Positions 39,403 to 46,483 of a DNA stretch of 46,483 nt are shown piece after piece. A program made the translations under genes and the position numbers. The notes below the pieces were generated by a model. The model made no database searches and was not told the DNA's origin. It was given only the letters and a program-made list of their open reading frames with translations. The stretch covers positions 1 through 46,483 of the forward strand of contig JBGPKK010000019.1 of the NCBI GenBank assembly GCA_041485905.1. The letters run 5' to 3'. Numbering within the stretch: position 1 is the first letter of the stretch; each line of letters begins with the position of its first letter. Origin of the DNA: JAHFUI01 sp041485905 (GTDB lineage Bacteria; Acidobacteriota; Vicinamibacteria; Vicinamibacterales; CAVVIG01).

Positions 39403-40770
39403 TTAGCCGCGGCTGCGAAGCATCTCCATGGCCCGGCGGCGCGCCTTCTTGCCGCCGCCGCCGCCGGCCAGTCCGGCCATTCCGCCGAGCGATTTCAGCA
39501 TCTTCTGCATCTGCACGAACTGCTTCAGCAGCCGATTGACTTCTTCGACGGTCGTGCCGCTCCCCTTCGCGATGCGCTTTCTGCGGCTGCCATTGATAAT
39601 GTGCTGCTTCCGCCGTTCGTCGGGCGTCATCGAATTGATGATCGCCTCGACGCGCGACATCTGCCGCTCATCCGGCTTGTTCTCCGCCAGCGCCTTGATG
39701 TTGCCCATGCCGGGCAGCATCCCGATAATCTGCTCGAGTGGCCCCATCTTGCGGATCGTCTTGAGCTGATCGCGGAAATCCCCGAGCGTGAACTCGTTGG
39801 ATCGGATCTTCTCTTCGAGCCGCGCCGCATCGTCGTGATCGATGGCCGCTTCGGCCTTCTCGATGAGCGAGAGCACGTCGCCCATCCCGAGTACGCGCGA
39901 GACGACGCGTTCGGGATGGAACGGCTCCAGATCCTCCAGGCGTTCGCCGCTGCCGACAAACGCGATCGGCACGCCAACCACTGAAACGACCGACAGGGCC
40001 GCGCCGCCGCGCGCGTCGCCATCCAGCTTCGTGAGCACGACGCCGGTCACCCCGACGCGGCGGTTGAACTCGCCCGCGCTCTTGATCGCGTCCTGCCCGG
40101 TCATCGCGTCGGCGACGTACAAACGATCTGACGGATCGGTCACGTCACGGATGGCGACAAGCTCGGTCATCAGCTCGTCGTCGATGTGCAGCCGGCCGGC
40201 GGAGTCGACGATGACGACGTCGAACCCGAGGTTGCCGGCTTCCTTCAATGCGCCCGTCGCCCGCGCCACCGGATCCCGCTCGCCTTCCGGATCGTAGACC
40301 CGCACGCCGGCCTGCTGTCCGACGATATTCAACTGCTGAATCGCGGCCGGTCGCTTGACGTCGGTCGAGACGAGCAGCGGATGGCGCCCCTGCTTCGCGA
40401 GCCACTTGGCCAGCTTGCCCGCAGTCGTCGTCTTGCCCGCGCCCTGCAGCCCGAGCAGCAGGATGACGCGCGGCCGCTTGGTCGTCGGCTGCAGGCCGCC
40501 TTCGGCATCGCCGAAGAGCGCCATCATCTCGTCGCGGACGATCCGGACGACCTGTTGTGACGGCGAGAGACTGCCGAGGACGTCCTGGCCCATCGCCCTG
40601 TCGCGCACGCGGTCGATGAACGCCTTGACGACCTTGAAATTGACGTCCGCCTCGAGCAGCGCGAGCCGAATCCCGCGCAACGCGGCCTCGATGTTCTCCG
40701 GCGTCAGCCGCCCCTCGCCGCGAAGCGTCTTGAAAACGTCCTGAAAGCGTGTACTGAGGGACTCGAACAT
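39403..40770 (-). CDS. ffh: signal recognition particle protein Ffh
   Basis: GTPase subunit of SRP, which delivers membrane proteins to FtsY. The N and G domains (about 1-295) have LLGLQGAGKTTTAGKLAKWL, DTAGR-equivalent VDSAGRLHID, TKLDGDARGGAALS and FVGSGERLEDLEPF. The M domain (about 325-430) includes MLPGMGNIKALAE, INSMTPDERR and GSGTTVEEVNRLLKQF, which bind 4.5S RNA and signal peptides. It has 455 residues. ftsY is encoded 3 kb upstream in the same direction. Confidence 0.96.
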   Translation of the reverse strand: MFESLSTRFQDVFKTLRGEGRLTPENIEAALRGIRLALLEADVNFKVVKAFIDRVRDRAMGQDVLGSLSPSQQVVRIVRDEMMALFGDAEGGLQPTTKRPRVILLLGLQGAGKTTTAGKLAKWLAKQGRHPLLVSTDVKRPAAIQQLNIVGQQAGVRVYDPEGERDPVARATGALKEAGNLGFDVVIVDSAGRLHIDDELMTELVAIRDVTDPSDRLYVADAMTGQDAIKSAGEFNRRVGVTGVVLTKLDGDARGGAALSVVSVVGVPIAFVGSGERLEDLEPFHPERVVSRVLGMGDVLSLIEKAEAAIDHDDAARLEEKIRSNEFTLGDFRDQLKTIRKMGPLEQIIGMLPGMGNIKALAENKPDERQMSRVEAIINSMTPDERRKQHIINGSRRKRIAKGSGTTVEEVNRLLKQFVQMQKMLKSLGGMAGLAGGGGGKKARRRAMEMLRSRG

Positions 40771-40810
40771 GGCCGCTAACCTACTCTAGCGCAAACGCTT
40801 ATCGTAACAC

Positions 40811-40887
40811 ATCGTTATCTGGTCATCTAGACATTGGTCATCTCGTCGTTGATTGGTCAATGAACAAATCCAATGACCAGATGACCA
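40811..40887. repeat. reiterated-word palindrome between ribBA and ffh
   Basis: The left arm (40811-40844) reads TTATCTGGTCATCTAGACAT and on; the right arm (40857-40887) is rich in its complement (CCAATGACCAGATGACC). The words match those at 28609-28714 (ATCTGGTTATCTGG, ACATTTGGTCAT, CAATGAAC), although the sites are 12 kb apart. It begins just after the ribBA stop and ends about 40 nt before the ffh start region. Confidence 0.85.
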
Positions 40888-40891
40888 AAAT

Positions 40892-42139
40892 TCAGACCGA
40901 AGACAGTTTGTGTCCGAGCTTGTCCTTCTTGGTCTTCAGGTACCGGCGCGTGGAATCCGACGCGGGAATCTCGAGTGGCAGCCACTCGCTGACGGTCAAA
41001 CCGTACCCTTCGACGCCGACGAGCTTGCGCGGGTTGTTACTGAGGAGTCGCATGGAGCGAATGCCGAGCTCGCGAAGAATCTGGACGCCGACGCCGTAAT
41101 CGCGTTGATCGGCCTTGAACCCGAGCCGTTCGTTCGCTTCGACCGTGTCCAAACCTTCATCCTGCAGCTCGTACGCGCGAATCTTGTTGCCGAGGCCGAT
41201 GCCTCGCCCTTCCTGATTCAAATAGAGCAGTACACCGCGGCCTTCGGCCGCAATCCGCCGCATGGCGGTATCGAGCTGCGGCCCGCAGTCGCATCGAATT
41301 GAATGCAGGACATCGCCGGTGAGACACTGCGAGTGCACGCGGACCAGGACGTCGTTGCCGGGGGTGATGTCACCGCAGACCAGCGCCAGGTGGGTCCGAT
41401 TGTCGACGAGGCTGTCGAACGCGTAGACGCGAAACGTGCCGTACTCGGTCGGCATCTTTGCCGCCGCCACGCGCCTGACGAGCGACTCGGTGCGCGTCCG
41501 GTACTTGATCAGATCCGCGATGGTGATCAGCAGCAGGCCGTGCTTCTTCGCGAATCTGGCCAGCTGCGGCACGCGCGCCATGGTGCCGTCCTCGTTCATG
41601 ATTTCGCAGATCACGCCGGCGGGATAGAGTCCCGCAATCCGCGCCAGATCGACGGCCGCTTCCGTCTGTCCGGCGCGCACCATGACGCCACCCGTGCGCG
41701 AACGAAGCGGAAACATGTGTCCCGGCCGCGCCAGATCCGAGGGCCGAGTCGCCGGGTTGATGGCCGTCAGCACCGTCGCCGCGCGATCGGCCGCCGAGAT
41801 GCCGGTCGTGGTCCGGTCTTTCGCTTCGATGGGGACGCAGAACGCCGTGTCGAACCGCGCGCTGTTCTGCGACACCATCAGGGGAATCTCGAGCTCGTCA
41901 AGCCGTTCCGGCGTCATGGACAGGCACACGAGTCCGCGGCCGTGGCGGGCCATGAAGTTGATCGCCTCGGGCGTCACCTTCTCGGCCGCAATCGTCAAGT
42001 CCCCCTCGTTCTCCCGATCCTCATCGTCGACGACGATGACCATCCGGCCGCCCTTGATCGCGTCGACCGCGTCTTCGATGCGCGCGAACGGATCGGTGCG
42101 CTTGCGGGATCCTTTTGCGATTTCGAGTTTCTGGGTCAT
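40892..42139 (-). CDS. ribBA: bifunctional DHBP synthase / GTP cyclohydrolase II
   Basis: Makes both precursors of riboflavin. The N-terminal RibB domain (about 12-212) has VIVVDDEDRENEGDLTIAAE, TPEAINFMARHGRGLVC and AGLYPAGVICEIMNEDG. The C-terminal RibA domain (about 215-405) has VRVHSQCLTGDVLHSIRCDC with the three zinc cysteines, LYLNQEGRGIGL and SNNPRKLVG. It has 415 residues from the ATG at 42139, which overlaps the ribE stop as ATGA. A ribH gene, often next in this operon, is absent here. Confidence 0.95.
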   Translation of the reverse strand: MTQKLEIAKGSRKRTDPFARIEDAVDAIKGGRMVIVVDDEDRENEGDLTIAAEKVTPEAINFMARHGRGLVCLSMTPERLDELEIPLMVSQNSARFDTAFCVPIEAKDRTTTGISAADRAATVLTAINPATRPSDLARPGHMFPLRSRTGGVMVRAGQTEAAVDLARIAGLYPAGVICEIMNEDGTMARVPQLARFAKKHGLLLITIADLIKYRTRTESLVRRVAAAKMPTEYGTFRVYAFDSLVDNRTHLALVCGDITPGNDVLVRVHSQCLTGDVLHSIRCDCGPQLDTAMRRIAAEGRGVLLYLNQEGRGIGLGNKIRAYELQDEGLDTVEANERLGFKADQRDYGVGVQILRELGIRSMRLLSNNPRKLVGVEGYGLTVSEWLPLEIPASDSTRRYLKTKKDKLGHKLSSV

Positions 42140-42759
42140 ACGGCCTGGCGTCCAATGCCGGTCAACGTCAGGCCGGCCAGTTCCGCGGCGCGCACCACAT
42201 ATTTCCCGACCATGTCGCATTCGAGGTTCACAGGGTCACCGACCGCAATCCCGCCAAGGTTCGTGTGTTCGAGCGTATAGGGCACAATCTGGACGTCGAA
42301 CCGGTCGGTGGTCAGCCGGGCCACCGTGAGACTGATGCCGTCAACCGCGATCGATCCTTTGAGCACGAGATACGGCGCGAGATGCGCGGCGAAGGCGACC
42401 GTCAACCACTCGAACTCCGCCTCAGGCCGCCGCGCGTCGATGTGCCCGACCCCGTCCACGTGTCCCTGCACGAAATGTCCGCCGAAGCGGCCGTCGGCGC
42501 GAAGCGGCCGCTCGAGATTCACCGAGGTGCCGGGGGCCAACGCGCCGAGCGTGGTGACGCGGATCGTCTCCGGCCCCACCTCCGCGTGAATCTCCCCGCC
42601 TTCGGCGACAACGACCGTGAGGCACACGCCGTTCACCGCGAGACTGTCGCCGGGCACGACCTCGCCGGCGAGGGCCGACGTGATGCGCAGACGAAGACCG
42701 CCGGGCGTGACGGTGCGATCGACGAGCCGTCCGGTCGCTTCAATGAGGCCGGTGAACAT
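42136..42759 (-). CDS. ribE: riboflavin synthase alpha subunit
   Basis: Dismutates two lumazine molecules to riboflavin. The two internally similar barrels begin MFTGLIEATGRLV and, at about residue 100, HFVQGHVDGVGHID. GDSLAVNGVCLTVV and GSIAVDGISLTVA are the paired motifs of each half. It has 207 residues. It overlaps ribD by 20 bp and ribBA by 4 bp. Confidence 0.95.
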   Translation of the reverse strand: MFTGLIEATGRLVDRTVTPGGLRLRITSALAGEVVPGDSLAVNGVCLTVVVAEGGEIHAEVGPETIRVTTLGALAPGTSVNLERPLRADGRFGGHFVQGHVDGVGHIDARRPEAEFEWLTVAFAAHLAPYLVLKGSIAVDGISLTVARLTTDRFDVQIVPYTLEHTNLGGIAVGDPVNLECDMVGKYVVRAAELAGLTLTGIGRQAV

Positions 42760-43822
42760 AGCCTTCTATCAACACGTCAGGACCGAGTGATTCGACGCGG
42801 CGATCGATGAGATCGCCTGTCGCAAACCGGCGACCGCTCAGAAAACGGACGCCCTGTGGCCCCAGCACAGTCGGCGCCACGTACAGGCTCACGAAATCGA
42901 CGAGCCCCGCGTCCCACGCCGCCTGATGCAGTGTCGCGCCGCCTTCGAGAAGCAGCGAGCCGACTTCCCGCGCGGCCAACGCTTCGAGCGCGGCGCGAAA
43001 CGTGGGGTCCCGGGCGACCGCGATTTCCGCGCCGCGGTTTTCCAGACGCGCCCGGTCGGCGCGCGCCGCGCCGGCCGCCGTGGTCACGATGATGACAGGC
43101 CCCGCGTCCGGTGTCGAGAGCACCCGCGCGTGTGCAGGCGTGCGCAATTGGCGGTCGAACACAACCCGCGCCAGCGGTCGTTCGCGATGCACGCCGCGCA
43201 CGGTGAGCAGCGGGTCGTCGATGAGGATCGTGCCGACGCCCACGCCGATCGCGTCGACTTCCGCGCGGACAAGATGCGCGTGCCGATTCGCCGCCGCCGA
43301 CGTCAGATCGGTCCGCTGGCCCGGCGCCGCCGCGATGCAGCCGTCCAGGCTCGACGCCGCTTTCAGGATGACGAACGGGCGCTGATCGCGCATCAGCGTG
43401 AAGAACGGCTGATTGAGTCGCGCGGCGGCATCGGCGCCGATGCCGGTGTGCACCTCGACGCCATGGGCCCGCAAGTAGGCAAATCCGCTGCCACAGACGG
43501 CCGGATTCGGATCCTCGATCGCCGCCACGACGCGGCCGATCCCGGCCTCGACGATGCGGCTGACACAGGGCCCCGTACGACCGACATGGCAACACGGTTC
43601 GAGCGTGCAATACATGGTGGCGCCGCGGGCACGCGCGGCCGCCATCTCCAGCGCGTGCACCTCCGCATGCGGTCCGCCGGCGCGTGCATGGAATCCCTGC
43701 CCGACGATCACGCCGTCGCCGGCCACGACCAGCGCGCCGACCATGGGATTCGGACTCGTCCGGCCGCGTCCGCGTGCAGCCAGAAACAGCGCGCGCTCCA
43801 TGTAATCGGCGTCGTTCAACAT
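42740..43822 (-). CDS. ribD: riboflavin biosynthesis deaminase/reductase RibD
   Basis: Performs the second and third steps from GTP. The deaminase domain (about 1-145) has the zinc site HAEVHALEMA and CTLEPCCHVGRTGPCV. The reductase domain (about 145-360) has FVILKAASSLDGCIA, AIGVGVGTILIDDPLLTVR and GSLLLEGGATLHQAAW. ATG 43822 gives 360 residues starting MLNDADYMERALFLAARG; a GTG at 43840 is possible. It lies 11 bp after ftsY. No FMN riboswitch is seen, so control must come from elsewhere. Confidence 0.94.
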   Translation of the reverse strand: MLNDADYMERALFLAARGRGRTSPNPMVGALVVAGDGVIVGQGFHARAGGPHAEVHALEMAAARARGATMYCTLEPCCHVGRTGPCVSRIVEAGIGRVVAAIEDPNPAVCGSGFAYLRAHGVEVHTGIGADAAARLNQPFFTLMRDQRPFVILKAASSLDGCIAAAPGQRTDLTSAAANRHAHLVRAEVDAIGVGVGTILIDDPLLTVRGVHRERPLARVVFDRQLRTPAHARVLSTPDAGPVIIVTTAAGAARADRARLENRGAEIAVARDPTFRAALEALAAREVGSLLLEGGATLHQAAWDAGLVDFVSLYVAPTVLGPQGVRFLSGRRFATGDLIDRRVESLGPDVLIEGYVHRPH

Positions 43823-43833
43823 CTGGTCGTGCG

Positions 43834-44757
43834 TTACCACTTCTCCTCGAACAGACCGTCGACGTACTCCTGCGCCGAAAATGGCACCAGATCGTCGATC
43901 CCTTCGCCGATGCCGACGTACCGAATCGGCAGCTTCAGATCGTGGGCGATCGCGACCGCCACGCCGCCTTTGGCGGTGCCATCCAGCTTCGTCAACACAA
44001 TCCCGTTGACGCCGGCCACGCTCATGAACTCCCGCGCCTGGACGACGCCGTTCTGGCCGACGGTCGCGTCGAGGACGAGCAGCGTCTCCTGCGGGGCGCC
44101 TTCGACTTCACGCGACGCGATCCGCCGAATTTTCTCCAGCTCGTTCATCAGGTTGACGCGTGTATGCAGCCGCCCGGCCGTATCGATGAGAATCGGATCA
44201 CGGCCCGTGGCTTTGCCCGATGAGATCGCGTCGAAGACGACGGCCGCCGGATCCGCGCCTTCCCGCGCGCGCACCATCGCCACACCGGCGCGCTCGGCCC
44301 AGATCTCGAGCTGCTCGACCGCCGCGGCGCGGAACGTGTCGGCCGCGCAGATCAGCGGGTGCGCCCCTTCCTTCTTCAACAAATTCGCCAGCTTGCCGAC
44401 CGTCGTCGTCTTCCCGGTGCCGTTGACGCCGACGATCAGCGTCACTCTAGGAAGATTGGTGACGGCAATCGGCCGATCCGACGCGTCGAAGATCGCGCGA
44501 ATCTCCCGCTTGACGAGATCCCGAAGGCCGGCGCCGTTTGGCGATTGCTTCTTCACGGCGGCGATGATTCGATCGGAGGCGCCGACGCCGACATCGGCGC
44601 TGATCAGCAGCTCTTCGAGCGCGTCCAGCGTCTCGACGTCGATCGGGCGCGCGCGGCGCTCCGGTGCATCGGCCACCCGGACGATCTCGTCGAAGCGCTC
44701 GACGATCTGCTGTGCAGTACGGGACAGACCTTCGCGAATCCGGCCGAAAAACCCCAT
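43834..44757 (-). CDS. ftsY: SRP receptor FtsY
   Basis: Membrane-associated GTPase that receives SRP-ribosome complexes. It has the short N-terminus MGFFGRIREGLSRTAQQIVE, then the NG domain: LIVGVNGTGKTTTVGKLANL, CAADTFRAAAVEQLEIWAER, LIDTAGRLHTRVNLMNELEK, LTKLDGTAKGG and YVGIGEGIDDLVPF. It has 307 residues and lacks the long acidic A domain of the E. coli protein, as in many bacteria. gpsA is 10 bp upstream. Confidence 0.96.
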   Translation of the reverse strand: MGFFGRIREGLSRTAQQIVERFDEIVRVADAPERRARPIDVETLDALEELLISADVGVGASDRIIAAVKKQSPNGAGLRDLVKREIRAIFDASDRPIAVTNLPRVTLIVGVNGTGKTTTVGKLANLLKKEGAHPLICAADTFRAAAVEQLEIWAERAGVAMVRAREGADPAAVVFDAISSGKATGRDPILIDTAGRLHTRVNLMNELEKIRRIASREVEGAPQETLLVLDATVGQNGVVQAREFMSVAGVNGIVLTKLDGTAKGGVAVAIAHDLKLPIRYVGIGEGIDDLVPFSAQEYVDGLFEEKW

Positions 44758-44767
44758 TGATCGGATT

Positions 44768-45772
44768 TTAGCCCGTTTCGGCTTCGGCGCGCTGTCGGCG
44801 CAGCATCAACGCGTCGACAGCTGTGCGGACATCGGCACGGCCCGCGAGCACCTCGGCGATCTGCGCAGCGATCGGCAGTTCGATGCCGTGCCGCGCTCCG
44901 AGCGCCAGGGCGGCCGTCGTCGTCGGCACGCCTTCGGCGACCATCTTCATGCCGGCGAGGATGTCTGAGAGCCGGCGACCCCGGGCCAGCTCGATGCCGA
45001 CGTGCCGGTTGCGGCTCAGGTTGCCGGTGCACGTCAGCACGAGATCGCCGAGACCGCTCAAGCCTGCGAGCGTGTCGCGTCGGGCGCCGGCCGCGCAGGC
45101 AAGGCGCGTTATTTCGGCGAGGCCTCGCGTAATCAGCGCCGCCAGCGCGTTGTGGCCCAGGCCCAGCCCTTCTACGACACCCGCCGCAATCGCGATGATG
45201 TTCTTGAGCGCGCCGGCAATCTCGACGCCGACGACGTCGGCGCTGCCGTACAACCGGAAGGAGGGCCCGCGAAACTCTGCCTGCACAAAGCTGGCGGCGT
45301 TGCCATCCAGAGACGCGGCGAGCACCGCTGTCGGCAACTGCTGCGCGACCTCGAGCGCGAAGCTCGGACCGGAGAGCACGACCACCGGCCGCTCGGACCC
45401 GAGCTCCTGGGCGACGACTTCCGACATGCGCAGCAAGGTTCCGGCTTCGAGTCCTTTCGCCGCGCTGACAATCGTGGCGCGCGGCATGACGTGCGGCAAA
45501 GCGGCGCGCATCACCGCGCGGCATCCGTGCGACGGCACCACCGACACGATGACCACGCTGCGGGCGACGGCGTCCTCGATCGCGCTGGTGACCGAGAGCG
45601 TCTCGGGCAAGGTCACGTCCGGCAGATAAATCGCGTTCGCGCGCCGGACCTGCATGTCGTGAACCAGCGCGGGATCGCGCGCCCACAACCGCACGTCGTG
45701 ACCCAACCGCGCGAGATGGACGGCCAGCGCCGTGCCCCAGCTTCCCGCTCCGAGCACACCAATGGCACTCAT
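44768..45772 (-). CDS. gpsA: NAD(P)+-dependent glycerol-3-phosphate dehydrogenase
   Basis: Reduces dihydroxyacetone phosphate to sn-glycerol 3-phosphate for phospholipids. The Rossmann start is MSAIGVLGAGSWGTALAVHL. Further motifs are VSAAKGLEAGTL, VVLSGPSFALEVAQ, GALKNIIAIAAGVVEGLGLGHN with the catalytic Lys, and LSGLGDLVLTCTGNLSRNR. It has 334 residues. It lies 10 bp after plsY, a common pairing since its product is the PlsY substrate. Confidence 0.96.
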   Translation of the reverse strand: MSAIGVLGAGSWGTALAVHLARLGHDVRLWARDPALVHDMQVRRANAIYLPDVTLPETLSVTSAIEDAVARSVVIVSVVPSHGCRAVMRAALPHVMPRATIVSAAKGLEAGTLLRMSEVVAQELGSERPVVVLSGPSFALEVAQQLPTAVLAASLDGNAASFVQAEFRGPSFRLYGSADVVGVEIAGALKNIIAIAAGVVEGLGLGHNALAALITRGLAEITRLACAAGARRDTLAGLSGLGDLVLTCTGNLSRNRHVGIELARGRRLSDILAGMKMVAEGVPTTTAALALGARHGIELPIAAQIAEVLAGRADVRTAVDALMLRRQRAEAETG

Positions 45773-45782
45773 CGGTCGCGTC

Positions 45783-46439
45783 TCATCGGTCGGGCCCTTT
45801 GCTCGTCGTTGCCTTCGTTGCTTTCGGGGGGCTCAGGGCGTCGCGAGCGTGCCCAATCACGCGCCCGCCAAATCGTCGTTCCTGTCCGCCATGCAGCCGG
45901 GCGAGGTTCGAACGATGTCTGAAGACGATGAGCGTGGCCGCCGCTGACGCCGTGACGATCGCCGCACCCGGACTGCCTGTCAGGTACGCAATCGGCGGCA
46001 ATGCGAGTGACGCTAGTACGGATCCGAAAGACACGTATTTGGTCAGCCACACGGTGACGGCGAAAATGCTCAAGGCTGGCCCGATCGCCAACGGTGTCAA
46101 CACTGAAAACACACCGCAGGCTGTGGCGACGCCTTTCCCTCCGCGGAAGCGGAGCCAGACAGGATAGATGTGCCCGACGATAGCCGCCAGACCGGCCGCC
46201 GCCGGCGCCGACGGCTGGTCGCTCAAATACCGGGCGAGCGCGACGCTCAGCGCGCCTTTGGTGATGTCGAGCGCGGCCACGAGGATCCCGGCGCTCACGC
46301 CGGACGCGCGGAGCACGTTCGCCGCGCCCAGATTGCCGCTGCCGACGTGGCGCAGATCCGGCGCGCCCCACCTGCGCGCGAGCAACAGCGCAAAAGGCAC
46401 CGACCCGATCGCGTACGCAAGAAGGATGACGAGAGTCAA
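45783..46439 (-). CDS. plsY: acyl-phosphate:glycerol-3-phosphate acyltransferase PlsY
   Basis: Integral membrane enzyme that makes lysophosphatidic acid. It has about five membrane helices and the three family motifs: GSGNLGAANVLRASG, HIYPVWLRFRGGKGVATA and the third in the last loop (FRHRSNLARLHGGQE). It has 218 residues including a polar C-terminal tail of about 30. The start is a TTG with no Shine-Dalgarno sequence; TACAAT ends 8 nt upstream. Confidence 0.93.
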   Translation of the reverse strand: MTLVILLAYAIGSVPFALLLARRWGAPDLRHVGSGNLGAANVLRASGVSAGILVAALDITKGALSVALARYLSDQPSAPAAAGLAAIVGHIYPVWLRFRGGKGVATACGVFSVLTPLAIGPALSIFAVTVWLTKYVSFGSVLASLALPPIAYLTGSPGAAIVTASAAATLIVFRHRSNLARLHGGQERRFGGRVIGHARDALSPPKATKATTSKGPDR

Positions 46440-46447
46440 GGCTCAAG

Positions 46448-46453
46448 ATTGTA
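46448..46453 (-). promoter_or_regulatory. -10 box for plsY operon
   Basis: On the minus strand TACAAT (46453-46448) ends 8 nt before the TTG start of plsY. A TTGGGC 19 nt further up is a weak -35. The expected transcript would begin next to the start codon. This may drive the long plsY-gpsA-ftsY-rib set. Confidence 0.5.
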
Positions 46454-46483
46454 GAGCCGGAGCGGCGGAATCGCCCAACGGCC

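Noticed and set aside
39395..39412. CCGCGGC hairpin at the ffh stop as an intrinsic terminator
   Set aside because: It has a 7-bp stem but no T-run on the transcribed strand, so I left it as part of the repeat entry.
42740..43834. FMN riboswitch before ribD or TPP riboswitch before thiE
   Set aside because: ribD lies 11 bp after ftsY and thiE overlaps its upstream gene, so there is no room for an aptamer, and no conserved aptamer sequence is visible.
42926..44968. 680-codon plus-strand open frame across ribD and ftsY
   Set aside because: It runs antisense to two clear genes with full catalytic motifs and shows no recognisable domain.

Overview
The window is GC-rich and fits a diderm bacterium of the Acidobacteriota, most likely the Vicinamibacteria. 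This assignment rests on the gene mix (type IV pilus cluster, LolA and secretins, an Mpl/meso-DAP murein route, a DUF2723 protein, DNA polymerase X, bactofilin) and on the style of the intergenic repeats. It is inference from remembered family patterns, not from a search. There is no transposase, prophage, CRISPR array or rRNA. Almost all of the window is ordinary chromosomal housekeeping.

Layout. 1-6691 (minus): pilM-N-O-P-Q, then two lipoprotein genes and the start of a TPR gene. 6692-7130: divergent control region with a near-consensus promoter driving rplM-rpsI-rpsB-tsf-pyrH-frr-thrC (plus, 7131-12398). 12438-13520 (minus): pfkA. 13593-13668: tRNA-Ala(CGC), then a strong terminator. 13877-14746 (plus): bactofilin and a small CxxC protein. 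14818-21198 (plus): a tight five-gene set (cysteine-less rhodanese, PHP protein with a dead polymerase X domain, DUF2723 membrane protein, LolA-like carrier, second secretin). 21224-28592 (minus): nagZ-ldcA-mpl-pxpB-pxpC-murB-murA, which joins murein recycling to murein synthesis. 28733-31675 (plus): GHMP kinase, intact polymerase X and a small protein. 31706-46439 (minus): plsY-gpsA-ftsY-ribD-ribE-ribBA-ffh-rpsP-khpA-rimM-trmD-rplS-rnhB-TPR-small membrane protein-thiE-rodZ-like-HEAT-like.

The most unusual content lies between the genes. At least eight short intergenic gaps hold long imperfect palindromes whose arms are built from a short word repeated several times, with a different word at nearly every site. 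They occur between convergent, divergent and co-directional genes, and several supply the stop codons of the flanking genes. A separate 24-bp perfect inverted repeat lies between rnhB and the TPR gene. A palindromic element is inserted in frame inside pxpC. A second theme is -10 boxes placed 6-10 nt before the start codon (pyrH, pfkA, nagZ, GHMP kinase, plsY), which suggests frequent leaderless or nearly leaderless transcripts.

Functionally the window covers pilus assembly, translation (ribosomal proteins, EF-Ts, RRF, SRP and its receptor, tRNA/rRNA modification and processing), peptidoglycan turnover, riboflavin synthesis and phospholipid initiation. Protein variants worth attention are MurA with Asp instead of the catalytic Cys, PFK with the Gly/Lys substrate signature, and the inactive polymerase X paralogue.
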